Position numbers and translations under genes: made by a program. This document shows positions 1 to 5,607 of a DNA stretch of 7,890 bases, piece by piece (positions within the stretch are counted from its first letter, which is position 1; each line of letters starts with the position of its first letter). The notes beneath the pieces were generated by a model, which was not told the DNA's origin, did not search any database, and worked only from the letters and a program-made list of their open reading frames with translations. The stretch is from positions 1 to 7,890 of the forward strand of contig JACQHA010000066.1 of NCBI GenBank assembly GCA_016199255.1, written 5' to 3'. The stretch is from Deinococcus sp. Lineage in GTDB: Bacteria; Deinococcota; Deinococci; JACQHA01.

Positions 1-35
1 CCCTACCTCCGCCTGCACCCTCCCCTCTGCCAGTC

Positions 36-590
36 TCACTGTTCAGCTGGCATCTCGACCACCTCAGCCACAGCAAAGAGAGAGTTGAAGCGGATGCAGT
101 GCACCGCCACCGCCAGGATCTGGCTCAGGTCCACCTCGGCGGGAATGGCATAGCGCTGGGCGCCACTGGTAGAGCGCAGCTCACCCAGGACGATGTAGCT
201 CCCTAACTCCCGGCCGTTCCTGGCCCCGGCCACGGTGGAAAGCACCACGTGCAGGTCTGGGCCAGAATCTACCTGGAAGTCCTCGGAGAGCTCCGCGGCG
301 GCGCTGCCGTCCGACAAGCGCACCAGCCGCGCCCCGCCGCTCACTGCATGAGCCACCCGCCGGAACTGGCCGCTCCTCAGCACTACCACTACTTGGGGAG
401 CTTCGGTACTGGGCGGCTCCATAGCAGTTTGCGTCGTGCTGGCAGCCACTGCCGGCACCGGCGGCCGGCTCTGGGAAGTGGTGGTCGACGCTCTGCCGCA
501 AGCCACTGCGCCAAGGATCACCAGCGCAGCAGCCGCTACTGAAAACCGCCGGCCTAGCTGGACCAGTGAGCTTATCTTGCTTGCCTTCAT
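36..590 (-). CDS. DM13-domain lipoprotein
   Basis: This 184-residue protein is probably a membrane-anchored lipoprotein. It has a basic N-terminus, a hydrophobic stretch at residues 16-30 and a lipobox-like AVAC ending at Cys31. A Thr/Pro/Ser-rich linker follows to about residue 66. Residues 71-178 match the DM13 domain: SGQF near the start, EDF (103-105), SGPDLHVVLS (109-118), LGELRSTSGAQRYAIP (135-150), VDLSQ, and VHCIRFNSLFAVA around Cys165. DM13 domains have been proposed to be redox-active through this conserved cysteine; that role is a family-level proposal, not shown here. The ATG has an excellent site (AGGAGG, 5 nt away). The gene lies 97 nt downstream of the CsoR-like repressor on the same strand and is probably the last gene of that operon. 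The family call is firm; electron transfer is inference. Confidence 0.85.
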   Translation of the reverse strand: MKASKISSLVQLGRRFSVAAAALVILGAVACGRASTTTSQSRPPVPAVAASTTQTAMEPPSTEAPQVVVVLRSGQFRRVAHAVSGGARLVRLSDGSAAAELSEDFQVDSGPDLHVVLSTVAGARNGRELGSYIVLGELRSTSGAQRYAIPAEVDLSQILAVAVHCIRFNSLFAVAEVVEMPAEQ

Positions 591-655
591 CTAAACCTCC
601 TGATAGGGTAGTCTTGGCAACGACACGTGCATCAACGGCAAGAGCACCACAGGAC

Positions 656-674
656 GCTGGGTTAGTTTCCCAGC
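656..674 (-). other. weak hairpin between repressor and DM13 genes
   Basis: GCTGGG (656-661) and CCCAGC (669-674) form a 6-bp stem with a 7-nt loop, 13 nt past the repressor stop. No T-run follows on the minus strand, so it is unlikely to be a full terminator. It could reduce read-through into, or stabilise, the DM13 message. Confidence 0.3.
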
Positions 675-687
675 CCCACCCCTCAGC

Positions 688-981
688 TCAGGCGTACTTG
701 GCCAGCATCTTAGCAATGGACGCCAGCTTCTCGCGCGCCGCTGGGTCAGCCAGCTTGCCAGAGAGACAGTTGCGCTCGATAGTGCGCGCCACCAGCTCCG
801 AGAACGCCTTGCTCAACGCCTCCCGCGCCGCGGCGAGCTGCTGCGCCACTAGCTCACAGCTCTCCTCGCGCTGCACCATGTCTTGAATGCCGCGCAGCTG
901 CCCCTCGATGCGCGCCAGGCGGGTCACCAGTTCCTTCTTATCTTCGGTACTGACCAGCTTGAGATCGCTAATTGTACCCAT
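688..981 (-). CDS. CsoR/FrmR-family (DUF156) transcriptional repressor, CstR-like
   Basis: This 97-residue all-helical repressor belongs to the CsoR/RcnR/FrmR/CstR family. The fingerprint is RLARIEGQLRGIQDMV (21-36), then SCELVAQQLAAAREAL (41-56) and a helix ending in ARTIERNC (65-72). Cys42 is the conserved first cysteine. The usual CsoR histidine, 25 residues after that cysteine, is Thr67 here. The second cysteine is Cys72, 30 residues after the first instead of the usual 29. A Cu(I) site of CsoR type is therefore unlikely. CstR proteins, which also use two cysteines without the histidine, sense persulfides, and a similar role is inferred. The start has GGAGG 6 nt upstream. The gene lies 33 nt after the yeiH stop, and matching operators (2310-2325 and 2341-2360) lie ahead of yeiH, so autoregulation is likely. 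Family membership is firm; the ligand is not known. Confidence 0.9.
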   Translation of the reverse strand: MGTISDLKLVSTEDKKELVTRLARIEGQLRGIQDMVQREESCELVAQQLAAAREALSKAFSELVARTIERNCLSGKLADPAAREKLASIAKMLAKYA

Positions 982-1014
982 TACTCACCTCCCACCAGCT
1001 CAGCCACACCCCTC

Positions 1015-2187
1015 CTACAATTTGACAAACTGCCCTAAGAGCAGCGCCATTACCAGGCCCACTGCGCCTACCAGCAGCGCGCCCACTAGCCCCACAGCAA
1101 AAGGCTTCAGGCCCACACCCTTGAACACTGAAAAGCTGGTCCCCAAGCCTACCCCGGCCATGGCAGTACCTAGCAGATAGCGGGAGCCCCAGACTTCGCC
1201 TATCTTGGTGGTGAGCGCTTTCCAGGCAGCACTGTCCCATAGCCCGAACGCCGCGCCTCTGGCCAGCATGGCATCACCTAGCGAGCGCCCTAACGCCATG
1301 GCCACAAAGCCAAGCACAAACACCGGGAAGAGCTTGGCGATATTCACCTGCGCCCGCTTGCCCCCAGTTGGCTGGCGCCGCAGATAGTACCAGGCCACGA
1401 GCGGCACTACCACCGCCAAAAAGAGATTGCGGGTCAGCTTGGTAACGGTGGCCGCCTTCAGCGCCACGTCATCGTGGAAGACCTCTTTATAGGTGAGCGC
1501 CGCACCCACCACCTGCGAGGTATCGTGCACCGCCGTGCCCAGAAAGAGCCCGATCTGCTCCGAGGTGTGTAGCAGGAGTGGCGCCACGTACGGGTACACC
1601 AGCATTCCTAAGAGCCCAAAGAGAGTGATGTTGGCCACGGCGTACGCCACCTCTTTCTGGTCAGCGTCAATGGCCGGCGCGGTGGACACAATAGCGGTCA
1701 CGCCGCAGATGCCTGTGCCTGCGGCGATCAGCATTCCCAGCCGCTCGGGCAGCTTCAAGGCGCGATTGAACCAGGTGACAAACACCAAGCCGGTGGCAAT
1801 GGCAGCCACCACTACCGGGATACCCCACACTCCTAGCTTGAGCAGGTCCAGGACACTCAACTTGATCCCCACCAGGATGATCCCCAGGCGCAAGAGGGTG
1901 GTGACGGTGAACTTGATGCCGGCCTGGACACTCTGGGGCAGATGAATCGCATTACGCAACAAGATGCCGAGCAAGATCGCCACCAATGCCCCAGACAGCG
2001 GGCTGGCCCTGCCCGCTGGGTCGATGCCCTGCAGGCTCAAGAGCCGCCGGCCAATTAAGTCCGTCAGGGGCAGTGCCACTAGCATCACTACCACTGCCAG
2101 CACTACGCCTGGCAGCAGCTTCACTAAGCCACCAGCCTGCCTGCCTAATCGGCTGGTGAGCACCTCAGCCTTGGCGTTCGTCATCAT
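1015..2187 (-). CDS. yeiH: YeiH-family (UPF0324) putative sulfate exporter
   Basis: This polytopic inner-membrane protein of 390 residues has about ten hydrophobic segments. It matches the YeiH/putative sulfate exporter family, for which E. coli YeiH is about 349 residues. Family signatures, numbered from this start, are LLRLGIILVGIKLS (98-111), GTGICG (157-162) and GTAVHDTSQVVGAA (217-230), which align well with E. coli YeiH as I recall it. The substrate of the family is not firmly established; sulfate or a related sulfur oxyanion is the usual suggestion. I chose the ATG at 2187 because the remaining N-terminus has the usual length before the first helix and the leader ORF stop overlaps it as ATGA. 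The longer ATG at 2304 would lie inside a candidate -10 box. An ATG at 2259, with AGGGA 7 nt upstream, is possible but adds an Arg/Cys-rich tail unlike the family. It is the first large gene of the operon. Confidence 0.9.
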   Translation of the reverse strand: MMTNAKAEVLTSRLGRQAGGLVKLLPGVVLAVVVMLVALPLTDLIGRRLLSLQGIDPAGRASPLSGALVAILLGILLRNAIHLPQSVQAGIKFTVTTLLRLGIILVGIKLSVLDLLKLGVWGIPVVVAAIATGLVFVTWFNRALKLPERLGMLIAAGTGICGVTAIVSTAPAIDADQKEVAYAVANITLFGLLGMLVYPYVAPLLLHTSEQIGLFLGTAVHDTSQVVGAALTYKEVFHDDVALKAATVTKLTRNLFLAVVVPLVAWYYLRRQPTGGKRAQVNIAKLFPVFVLGFVAMALGRSLGDAMLARGAAFGLWDSAAWKALTTKIGEVWGSRYLLGTAMAGVGLGTSFSVFKGVGLKPFAVGLVGALLVGAVGLVMALLLGQFVKL

Positions 2188-2276
2188 ACAAATAGCGTGG
2201 CGCGGGACCGGAGTGCATTCCCCAGGAAACTGGCCACGCCGCCTTCTGGCGCAGTCCATTCTGGTTTCCCTGCCAT
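2184..2276 (-). CDS. possible 30-codon leader peptide coupled to yeiH
   Basis: A short ORF starts at an ATG with GGAGGT 9 nt upstream, the best ribosome site in this leader. It encodes 30 residues beginning MAGKPEWTAPEGG and ending RATLFV. Its TGA overlaps the yeiH ATG as ATGA. The yeiH start itself shows no Shine-Dalgarno sequence, which fits translation by coupling to this ORF. No run of a regulatory amino acid is seen, so classic attenuation is not indicated, and no known peptide is recognised. It could instead be only a chance ORF in a leader. Confidence 0.4.
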   Translation of the reverse strand: MAGKPEWTAPEGGVASFLGNALRSRATLFV

Positions 2277-2301
2277 TGAGCAGCCACCTCCATTGACCGG
2301 G

Positions 2302-2330
2302 CATATACTATACCCGGCAGGGTATGTTGA
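2302..2330 (-). promoter_or_regulatory. candidate proximal promoter P2 of the yeiH operon
   Basis: On the minus strand, a -35 TCAACA (2325-2330) and a -10 TATATG (2302-2307), each 4 of 6 to consensus, are separated by exactly 17 bp. The spacer contains nearly all of the operator core at 2310-2325. Transcription would start near 2295, leaving about 19 nt before the leader ORF start at 2276. Confidence 0.45.
2310..2325. promoter_or_regulatory. CsoR/CstR-type operator core, copy 1
   Basis: The core reads ATACCCGGCAGGGTAT, an inverted repeat with 6-bp arms and a 4-bp centre. CsoR and CstR repressors bind GC-rich inverted repeats of the TACCC/GGGTA type. A repressor of this family is encoded in the same operon. 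Binding here would cover the spacer of promoter P2 and block it. Confidence 0.7.
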
Positions 2331-2334
2331 CCCG

Positions 2335-2363
2335 ACCCTAGCATACCCCTTGGGGTATGCCAA
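2335..2363 (-). promoter_or_regulatory. candidate distal promoter P1 of the yeiH operon
   Basis: On the minus strand, a -35 TTGGCA (2358-2363, 5 of 6) and a -10 TAGGGT (2335-2340, 3 of 6, with a TGC extension) are 17 bp apart. The spacer coincides with most of operator copy 2. The -10 is poor, so this may be a weak promoter or the degenerate copy of a duplicated unit. Confidence 0.4.
2341..2360. promoter_or_regulatory. CsoR/CstR-type operator, copy 2
   Basis: The site reads GCATACCCCTTGGGGTATGC: perfect 9-bp arms around a 2-bp centre. Its inner 16 bp has the same layout as copy 1. The two centres are 33 bp apart, about three helical turns, placing them on the same DNA face. It also lies within reach of the divergent plus-strand gene at 2486, which might share the control. 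Confidence 0.75.
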
Positions 2364-2406
2364 GAGGATCTTCCCCTGCCGCGCTGTTCGTATGTGGTAG
2401 GTGGCC

Positions 2407-2424
2407 GGCACGGCATGCCGTGCC
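2407..2424. repeat. perfect 18-bp palindrome upstream of the secreted-protein gene
   Basis: GGCACGGCATGCCGTGCC is identical to its own reverse complement. It differs from the TACCC/GGGTA operators, so a different dimeric regulator would be expected if it is an operator. Its centre lies about 70 bp before the ATG at 2486 and just upstream of a weak candidate promoter, a position compatible with an activator. No regulator for it is visible in the window. Confidence 0.45.
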
Positions 2425-2429
2425 CCAAC

Positions 2430-2458
2430 GGATCACGTCAGGTTAGGCATCATATACG
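2430..2458 (+). promoter_or_regulatory. weak candidate promoter for the secreted-protein gene
   Basis: TATACG (2453-2458) could act as the -10, giving a start near 2465 and a 20-nt leader. The hexamer 17 bp upstream (GGATCA) does not resemble a -35, so a promoter here would probably need help, perhaps from a factor bound at the palindrome 2407-2424. Confidence 0.25.
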
Positions 2459-2485
2459 GTCTAGCCAACGGAAAGCAGGTGGAGC

Positions 2486-3292
2486 ATGAGAGCAGTGTGG
2501 ATCACAGCCCTTTTAGCAGCGTTTACCCCCAGCCTGGCCCAGGGCGGCCCGGGGCAATTACCCTTCTCCTTAGGACCAGCATTGACCTACCAGGTAACCA
2601 CCCAGGTGCTGGAGCAGGCCCCCGGCCAGCCACTGCTGGCATTCACCCTGGGCCACCGGCTGACGGTGCAAGTGCTGGGCTCCGATCCGGAACGGGGTAC
2701 CCTGCTGCGGGAGCAGCTGGACGCTGTCACCCTTTCTGGTGCTGGCGCCAACGCCGCCAGCGCCGCCGCTGCTTTACCAGCGGTGACCCGCACCGTAGTG
2801 CAGACGCCCGATGGCTCCCGGCAGACGCTCAATGTCGAAGGCCTGGACCGCCTCCAGGCCCAGCTCTTCTTCCGCTTTCCCTTAGACCAGCGCTCCCAGC
2901 TCATTGCCCAGCAGCTGAGCGGGCTGCTGCTGGGCGGCTTAACTGACCAGCCCCTGCCCTCTGCTCCCCTGGCCCCTGGCCAGAGCGTGCGCACTGTAAG
3001 CGAAACCACTACCCAGCTGCCGTTTGTGGGTGGCGCCGTCACTGTGCGCCGCTCGGCACTGACGGTGGCCCGCCCCTCCCCAGTGGGCACCAGGCTAGAC
3101 ACCATCTTGCGCTTAGAGCAGCTCACCGGCCCTGGCGGTGTCGTCAACCCCAGCGCTCCCCGCACCACTATCGCCATCCAGGCCACCTTTGGCGCTGATG
3201 GCCAGTTATTAACGCGGCGGGACGTGCTGGCCACCACCCCAGGCGCCGACAGCCGGCGCCGCTCGGTAACTGCCACCGTAGAGCGGCAGTAG
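2486..3292 (+). CDS. secreted protein of unknown function
   Basis: This 268-residue protein carries a clear signal peptide: MRAVWITALLAAFTPSLAQ, with likely cleavage after SLA (residue 18) and no lipobox cysteine. The mature part contains no cysteine at all. It is rich in Thr, Gln, Leu and Val, with short alternating stretches typical of beta strands (for example 34-42, 59-64, 101-106, 168-176 and 228-234). An Ala/Gly-rich segment lies at 85-98. I recognise no family or catalytic motif. A lipid- or polymer-binding beta-sheet protein is one possibility, but that is a guess. AGGTGG lies 5 nt before the ATG, which supports this start. It is the only clear plus-strand gene, divergent from yeiH and convergent with the GidA-like gene. 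A longer plus-strand frame at 2401-2946 looks like a shadow: it lacks a signal sequence and is Pro/Gly/Arg-biased. Confidence 0.85.
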   Translation: MRAVWITALLAAFTPSLAQGGPGQLPFSLGPALTYQVTTQVLEQAPGQPLLAFTLGHRLTVQVLGSDPERGTLLREQLDAVTLSGAGANAASAAAALPAVTRTVVQTPDGSRQTLNVEGLDRLQAQLFFRFPLDQRSQLIAQQLSGLLLGGLTDQPLPSAPLAPGQSVRTVSETTTQLPFVGGAVTVRRSALTVARPSPVGTRLDTILRLEQLTGPGGVVNPSAPRTTIAIQATFGADGQLLTRRDVLATTPGADSRRRSVTATVERQ

Positions 3293-3382
3293 CTGTCATC
3301 TCTGTCATGCGCCCTTCATGGGCCTTTCATCACCAGGAGTAAAGTGAGCATCAGCAGCATGCCTCCTTCCTTCCTTGGGCAA

Positions 3383-3405
3383 TCTCCCCGCTAAAAGCGG
3401 GGAGA
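3383..3405 (+). terminator. hairpin terminator between convergent genes
   Basis: TCTCCCCGCT (3383-3392) and AGCGGGGAGA (3396-3405) form a perfect 10-bp stem with an AAA loop, followed by GCTCTTTAG, a short T-run. It sits 90 nt after the secreted-protein stop and abuts the stop of the minus-strand GidA-like gene, so it may serve both transcripts. A CCTTCCTTG precedes it, as at the hairpin at 6703-6727. A weaker GCCC/GGGC stem at 3311-3323 lies between it and the gene. Confidence 0.65.
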
Positions 3406-3410
3406 GCTCT

Positions 3411-4139
3411 TTAGAGGCGCTGCCCTAGCTCCACTCCCTGGCGCAGTGCCTCGGCGTAGAGGGTATAGCCAGTAGCCTGGCCAATGACGTAGAGGCCCGG
3501 CGGGGGACGCCAGCGCTCCAGGTCAACCGCCAGGTGGCGCAAGGCATAAGGCGGAGAGCGCAGCTGCTCCTGGGGCACTTCCCTATCAGCCACGTACTCC
3601 CCAGCCACGGTCCAGGCGCCGCCCTGGCACTGCACCTGCTTCAGGGGAACCCCCCGGCGCTCCAGCGCCGCCGCCAGCTCTTCTGAGGAGAACTCCCGCC
3701 GCCGCCCGGCCGGAATCACCGTCTGGCCAATGGTCATGCGCCCCTTTAAAAAACTGCCCACAGCCAGCACTGTGACCGGCGCCTGGTAGTCGAAGCCCTC
3801 CCGGGTGCGCACCCCGTGCACTCCCTGCTCATCCCAGAGCAGGTCCACCACTGTGGACTGGAGCAGGGTAATATGCTCTTCCCACTCCAGGACCAATTTA
3901 GCATTGTGGGAAAGGCGCTCCGGGCGCACCCCGCCGGTGACCTGGTCCCACACATCGCCGCGCAGCAACTGCGCCAAGAGCGACCCAGGCGGCGCCGGCG
4001 GCGGCAAGGGCGAGCCTGGGAGATGATAGATCGTGTCCAGGAGCGAGGTGAGCAGCAGCACCTGCCGGCCGCGCTGGGCAGCCGCCCAGGCACACTCGGC
4101 ACCGGCCAGGCCGGCACCTACCACAATCAGGTCCGCCAC
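3411..4139 (-). CDS. short GidA-like FAD-dependent oxidoreductase
   Basis: This protein of about 242 residues is related to the FAD-binding part of MnmG (GidA) and TrmFO. It starts with a dinucleotide-binding VVGAGLAGAECAW (6-18). GSFLKGRMTIG (128-138) and PAGRRREFSSEEL follow, like the GidA G(T/S)FL.G segment, and then a C-terminal GLYVIGQATGYTLYAEA (215-231) typical of the second FAD contact. MnmG is about 620 residues and TrmFO about 440, so the tRNA-binding domains are missing and it should not be named mnmG or trmFO. The true reaction is unknown. The ends are intact, so it is a compact family rather than a fragment. I chose the GTG at 4139 because GGGAG lies 5 nt upstream; a GTG at 4154 lacks a site. 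It overlaps the CPBP gene by 13 nt, implying coupled translation. Confidence 0.75.
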   Translation of the reverse strand: MADLIVVGAGLAGAECAWAAAQRGRQVLLLTSLLDTIYHLPGSPLPPPAPPGSLLAQLLRGDVWDQVTGGVRPERLSHNAKLVLEWEEHITLLQSTVVDLLWDEQGVHGVRTREGFDYQAPVTVLAVGSFLKGRMTIGQTVIPAGRRREFSSEELAAALERRGVPLKQVQCQGGAWTVAGEYVADREVPQEQLRSPPYALRHLAVDLERWRPPPGLYVIGQATGYTLYAEALRQGVELGQRL

Positions 4140-4873
4140 CGGAACTCCCGCCACATGTACCAGGGGCCGGCGGCGGCCAGCAGAATCGGCAGCGGCAGCT
4201 CTAATAACAGCTGCGGCCCAATCGCCGCTACCTGCTCTGGACTGGGGCCAGCGGCGCCGATAGCTAGTACCACCCCATTATTCACCACATGCCCCAGCAC
4301 CGCTGTCCAGACGCTGCTTGAACCCTCCACCATGTAGCCCAGGCCCAGGCTGAACAAGAAGATATAAGGAGTGCTCAAGAGGCCAGGGTGCAGCAGGGCA
4401 AACACCACACTCACCGGCAGCACCGCCCGCCAGCGGCCCCCCAGGCGCCCCTGGAGATAGCCCCGGAAAAGCAGCTCCTCTAGCGCCGGCACCAAGAGTG
4501 CCGCTACCAGTACCCGCTGCACCAGCGGCACCCCCGCCAGGAGATCCCGCGTTTCGGTGCCCAACATCTCTGGGTGCCGCGCCAGGTCAGGAAACAGCAC
4601 CAGGAGCAGCGTCCCCAGCGCCGCCTGGCCGGCTAGCGCCGCCAGGCCAAAGGCCACCGCGGCCAGCATCTGGCGCCCCGAGGGCAGTGCCAAGCGCAAG
4701 AGCTCGGGGCGGGGGCGGTGGGCCAAGAGCAAGAGATACACCAGGACCAGCGACGTCACCCCCGGACTCACCACCACCAGGGTGTCAAAGGTGTCCAGGC
4801 GGCGCGCTACCAGCTCCAGGGCCACCAGTTGGCCAGTCACCAGTAGCACCAGAGTGCCCAGTAGATAACGCAT
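4127..4873 (-). CDS. CPBP-family intramembrane glutamic endopeptidase
   Basis: This 248-residue multi-pass membrane protein belongs to the CPBP (Abi/Rce1-like) family. The three family motifs are in order within the membrane core: EELLFRG (Glu132, Glu133, Arg137), FALLHPG (Phe159, His162) and HVVNN (His195, Asn199). These residues form the catalytic centre in Rce1-type proteases, so the enzyme looks active. Hydrophobic helices cover about 1-20, 33-51, 68-95, 115-131, 151-165, 168-182 and 186-206, with a further one near the C-terminus. The substrate is unknown; bacterial members act in processing of membrane peptides, bacteriocin immunity or other roles. It starts 6 nt after the ubiE stop, with AGGGA 5 nt before the ATG, and overlaps the next gene, so it is within an operon. 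Confidence 0.88.
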   Translation of the reverse strand: MRYLLGTLVLLVTGQLVALELVARRLDTFDTLVVVSPGVTSLVLVYLLLLAHRPRPELLRLALPSGRQMLAAVAFGLAALAGQAALGTLLLVLFPDLARHPEMLGTETRDLLAGVPLVQRVLVAALLVPALEELLFRGYLQGRLGGRWRAVLPVSVVFALLHPGLLSTPYIFLFSLGLGYMVEGSSSVWTAVLGHVVNNGVVLAIGAAGPSPEQVAAIGPQLLLELPLPILLAAAGPWYMWREFRWRT

Positions 4874-4879
4874 GAATCC

Positions 4880-5572
4880 CTAGGGCCGCACCCCGCAGTG
4901 CAGCGCCGCAATGCCCCCAGTCAGTAACTGATATTGCACCTGGGCAAAGCCACAGCGCTCCATGAGCCGGGCCAGCTCTGCCGGCGGCGGGAAGGCCACC
5001 ACCGACTCTGGCAGATACAAGTACGCCGTGCGGCTGCCCGACACCAGCCCCCCAATAGCCGGCAATAGCTGCTGGAAATAGCAGCGATAGACGCTGCCCC
5101 AAAACCCCCGGGGCGGCGGGGGGAATTCCAGAACCACCAGCCGCCCCCCCGGGCACAGCACCCGGCGCAGCTCCTTGAGCCCTGCTGCACGGTCTGTGAG
5201 GTTGCGCAAGCCAAAAGCAATGGTGACCGCGTCAAAGCTCTGATCATGAAAGGGCATAGCCAGCGCGTCGCCGGTGCGGAGCTCAATATCTAACCCCAGG
5301 TGCTGCGCCTTGCGCCGGCCAATGGCCAGCATGTCTGGCACAAAGTCTAGCCCCACCACCTGGGCGCCAGGCGCCTGGCGCTTCAGCTCCAGGGCCAGCT
5401 CCGCCGTGCCGGTGGCCACGTCCAGCACCTGTTTGGCCCCCCCAGCCAGCGCCCAGCGCGCCGCCTGCCGCCGCCAGCTGCGGTCTACCCCAGCGGAAAG
5501 CAGCTGGTTTAACAGGTCATAGCGCGGGGCAATACGGGCAAAAAGCTGCTGCACGCGGGTGGCCTTGTCCAT
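4880..5572 (-). CDS. ubiE: demethylmenaquinone methyltransferase UbiE/MenG
   Basis: This 230-residue class I SAM-dependent methyltransferase catalyses the last step of menaquinone synthesis, C-methylation of demethylmenaquinone, and in some bacteria a ubiquinone step. Signatures are YDLLNQLLSAGVDRSWRR (18-35), motif I VLDVATGTA (49-57), acidic Asp76 in VGLDFVPDM, GDALAMPF (101-108), IAFGLRNL (118-125), RVLCPGGRLVVLEF (137-150) and the family mark YLPESV (186-191). The length is normal. One oddity is PPPPRGF after LEF, where most members have S.P. The ATG at 5572 fits the family N-terminus, although its ribosome site is weak. It lies 35 nt downstream of the BtrH-like gene and 6 nt upstream of the CPBP protease. 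No other menaquinone genes are in the window. Confidence 0.95.
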   Translation of the reverse strand: MDKATRVQQLFARIAPRYDLLNQLLSAGVDRSWRRQAARWALAGGAKQVLDVATGTAELALELKRQAPGAQVVGLDFVPDMLAIGRRKAQHLGLDIELRTGDALAMPFHDQSFDAVTIAFGLRNLTDRAAGLKELRRVLCPGGRLVVLEFPPPPRGFWGSVYRCYFQQLLPAIGGLVSGSRTAYLYLPESVVAFPPPAELARLMERCGFAQVQYQLLTGGIAALHCGVRP

Positions 5573-5607
5573 CCCGCTTCACTTTACCAGCCCGGCACGT
5601 TTCTCGC

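Noticed and set aside
2188..2304. 39-residue N-terminal extension of YeiH from the ATG at 2304
   Set aside because: That start lies inside the candidate P2 -10 box, has no ribosome site, and the extra residues do not look like a YeiH N-terminus.
2401..2946. 181-codon plus-strand open frame overlapping the secreted protein
   Set aside because: It is dominated by Pro, Gly, Ala and Arg with no hydrophobic start or domain; the overlapping frame at 2486 explains the region better.
2587..3276. 229-codon open frame on the minus strand opposite the secreted protein
   Set aside because: It is Arg/Ser/Val-biased, has no ribosome site or known motif, and lies wholly antisense to a gene with a signal peptide and a good start. 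It is a GC-rich shadow frame.
3361..3412. Transposon end of IS200/IS605 type, suggested by the GC hairpin
   Set aside because: No transposase or TnpB-like gene is in the window, and the placement after genes fits terminators better.
3816..4337. 173-codon plus-strand frame across the GidA-like and CPBP genes
   Set aside because: It is antisense to two genes with clear family motifs and low in complexity; no independent support.
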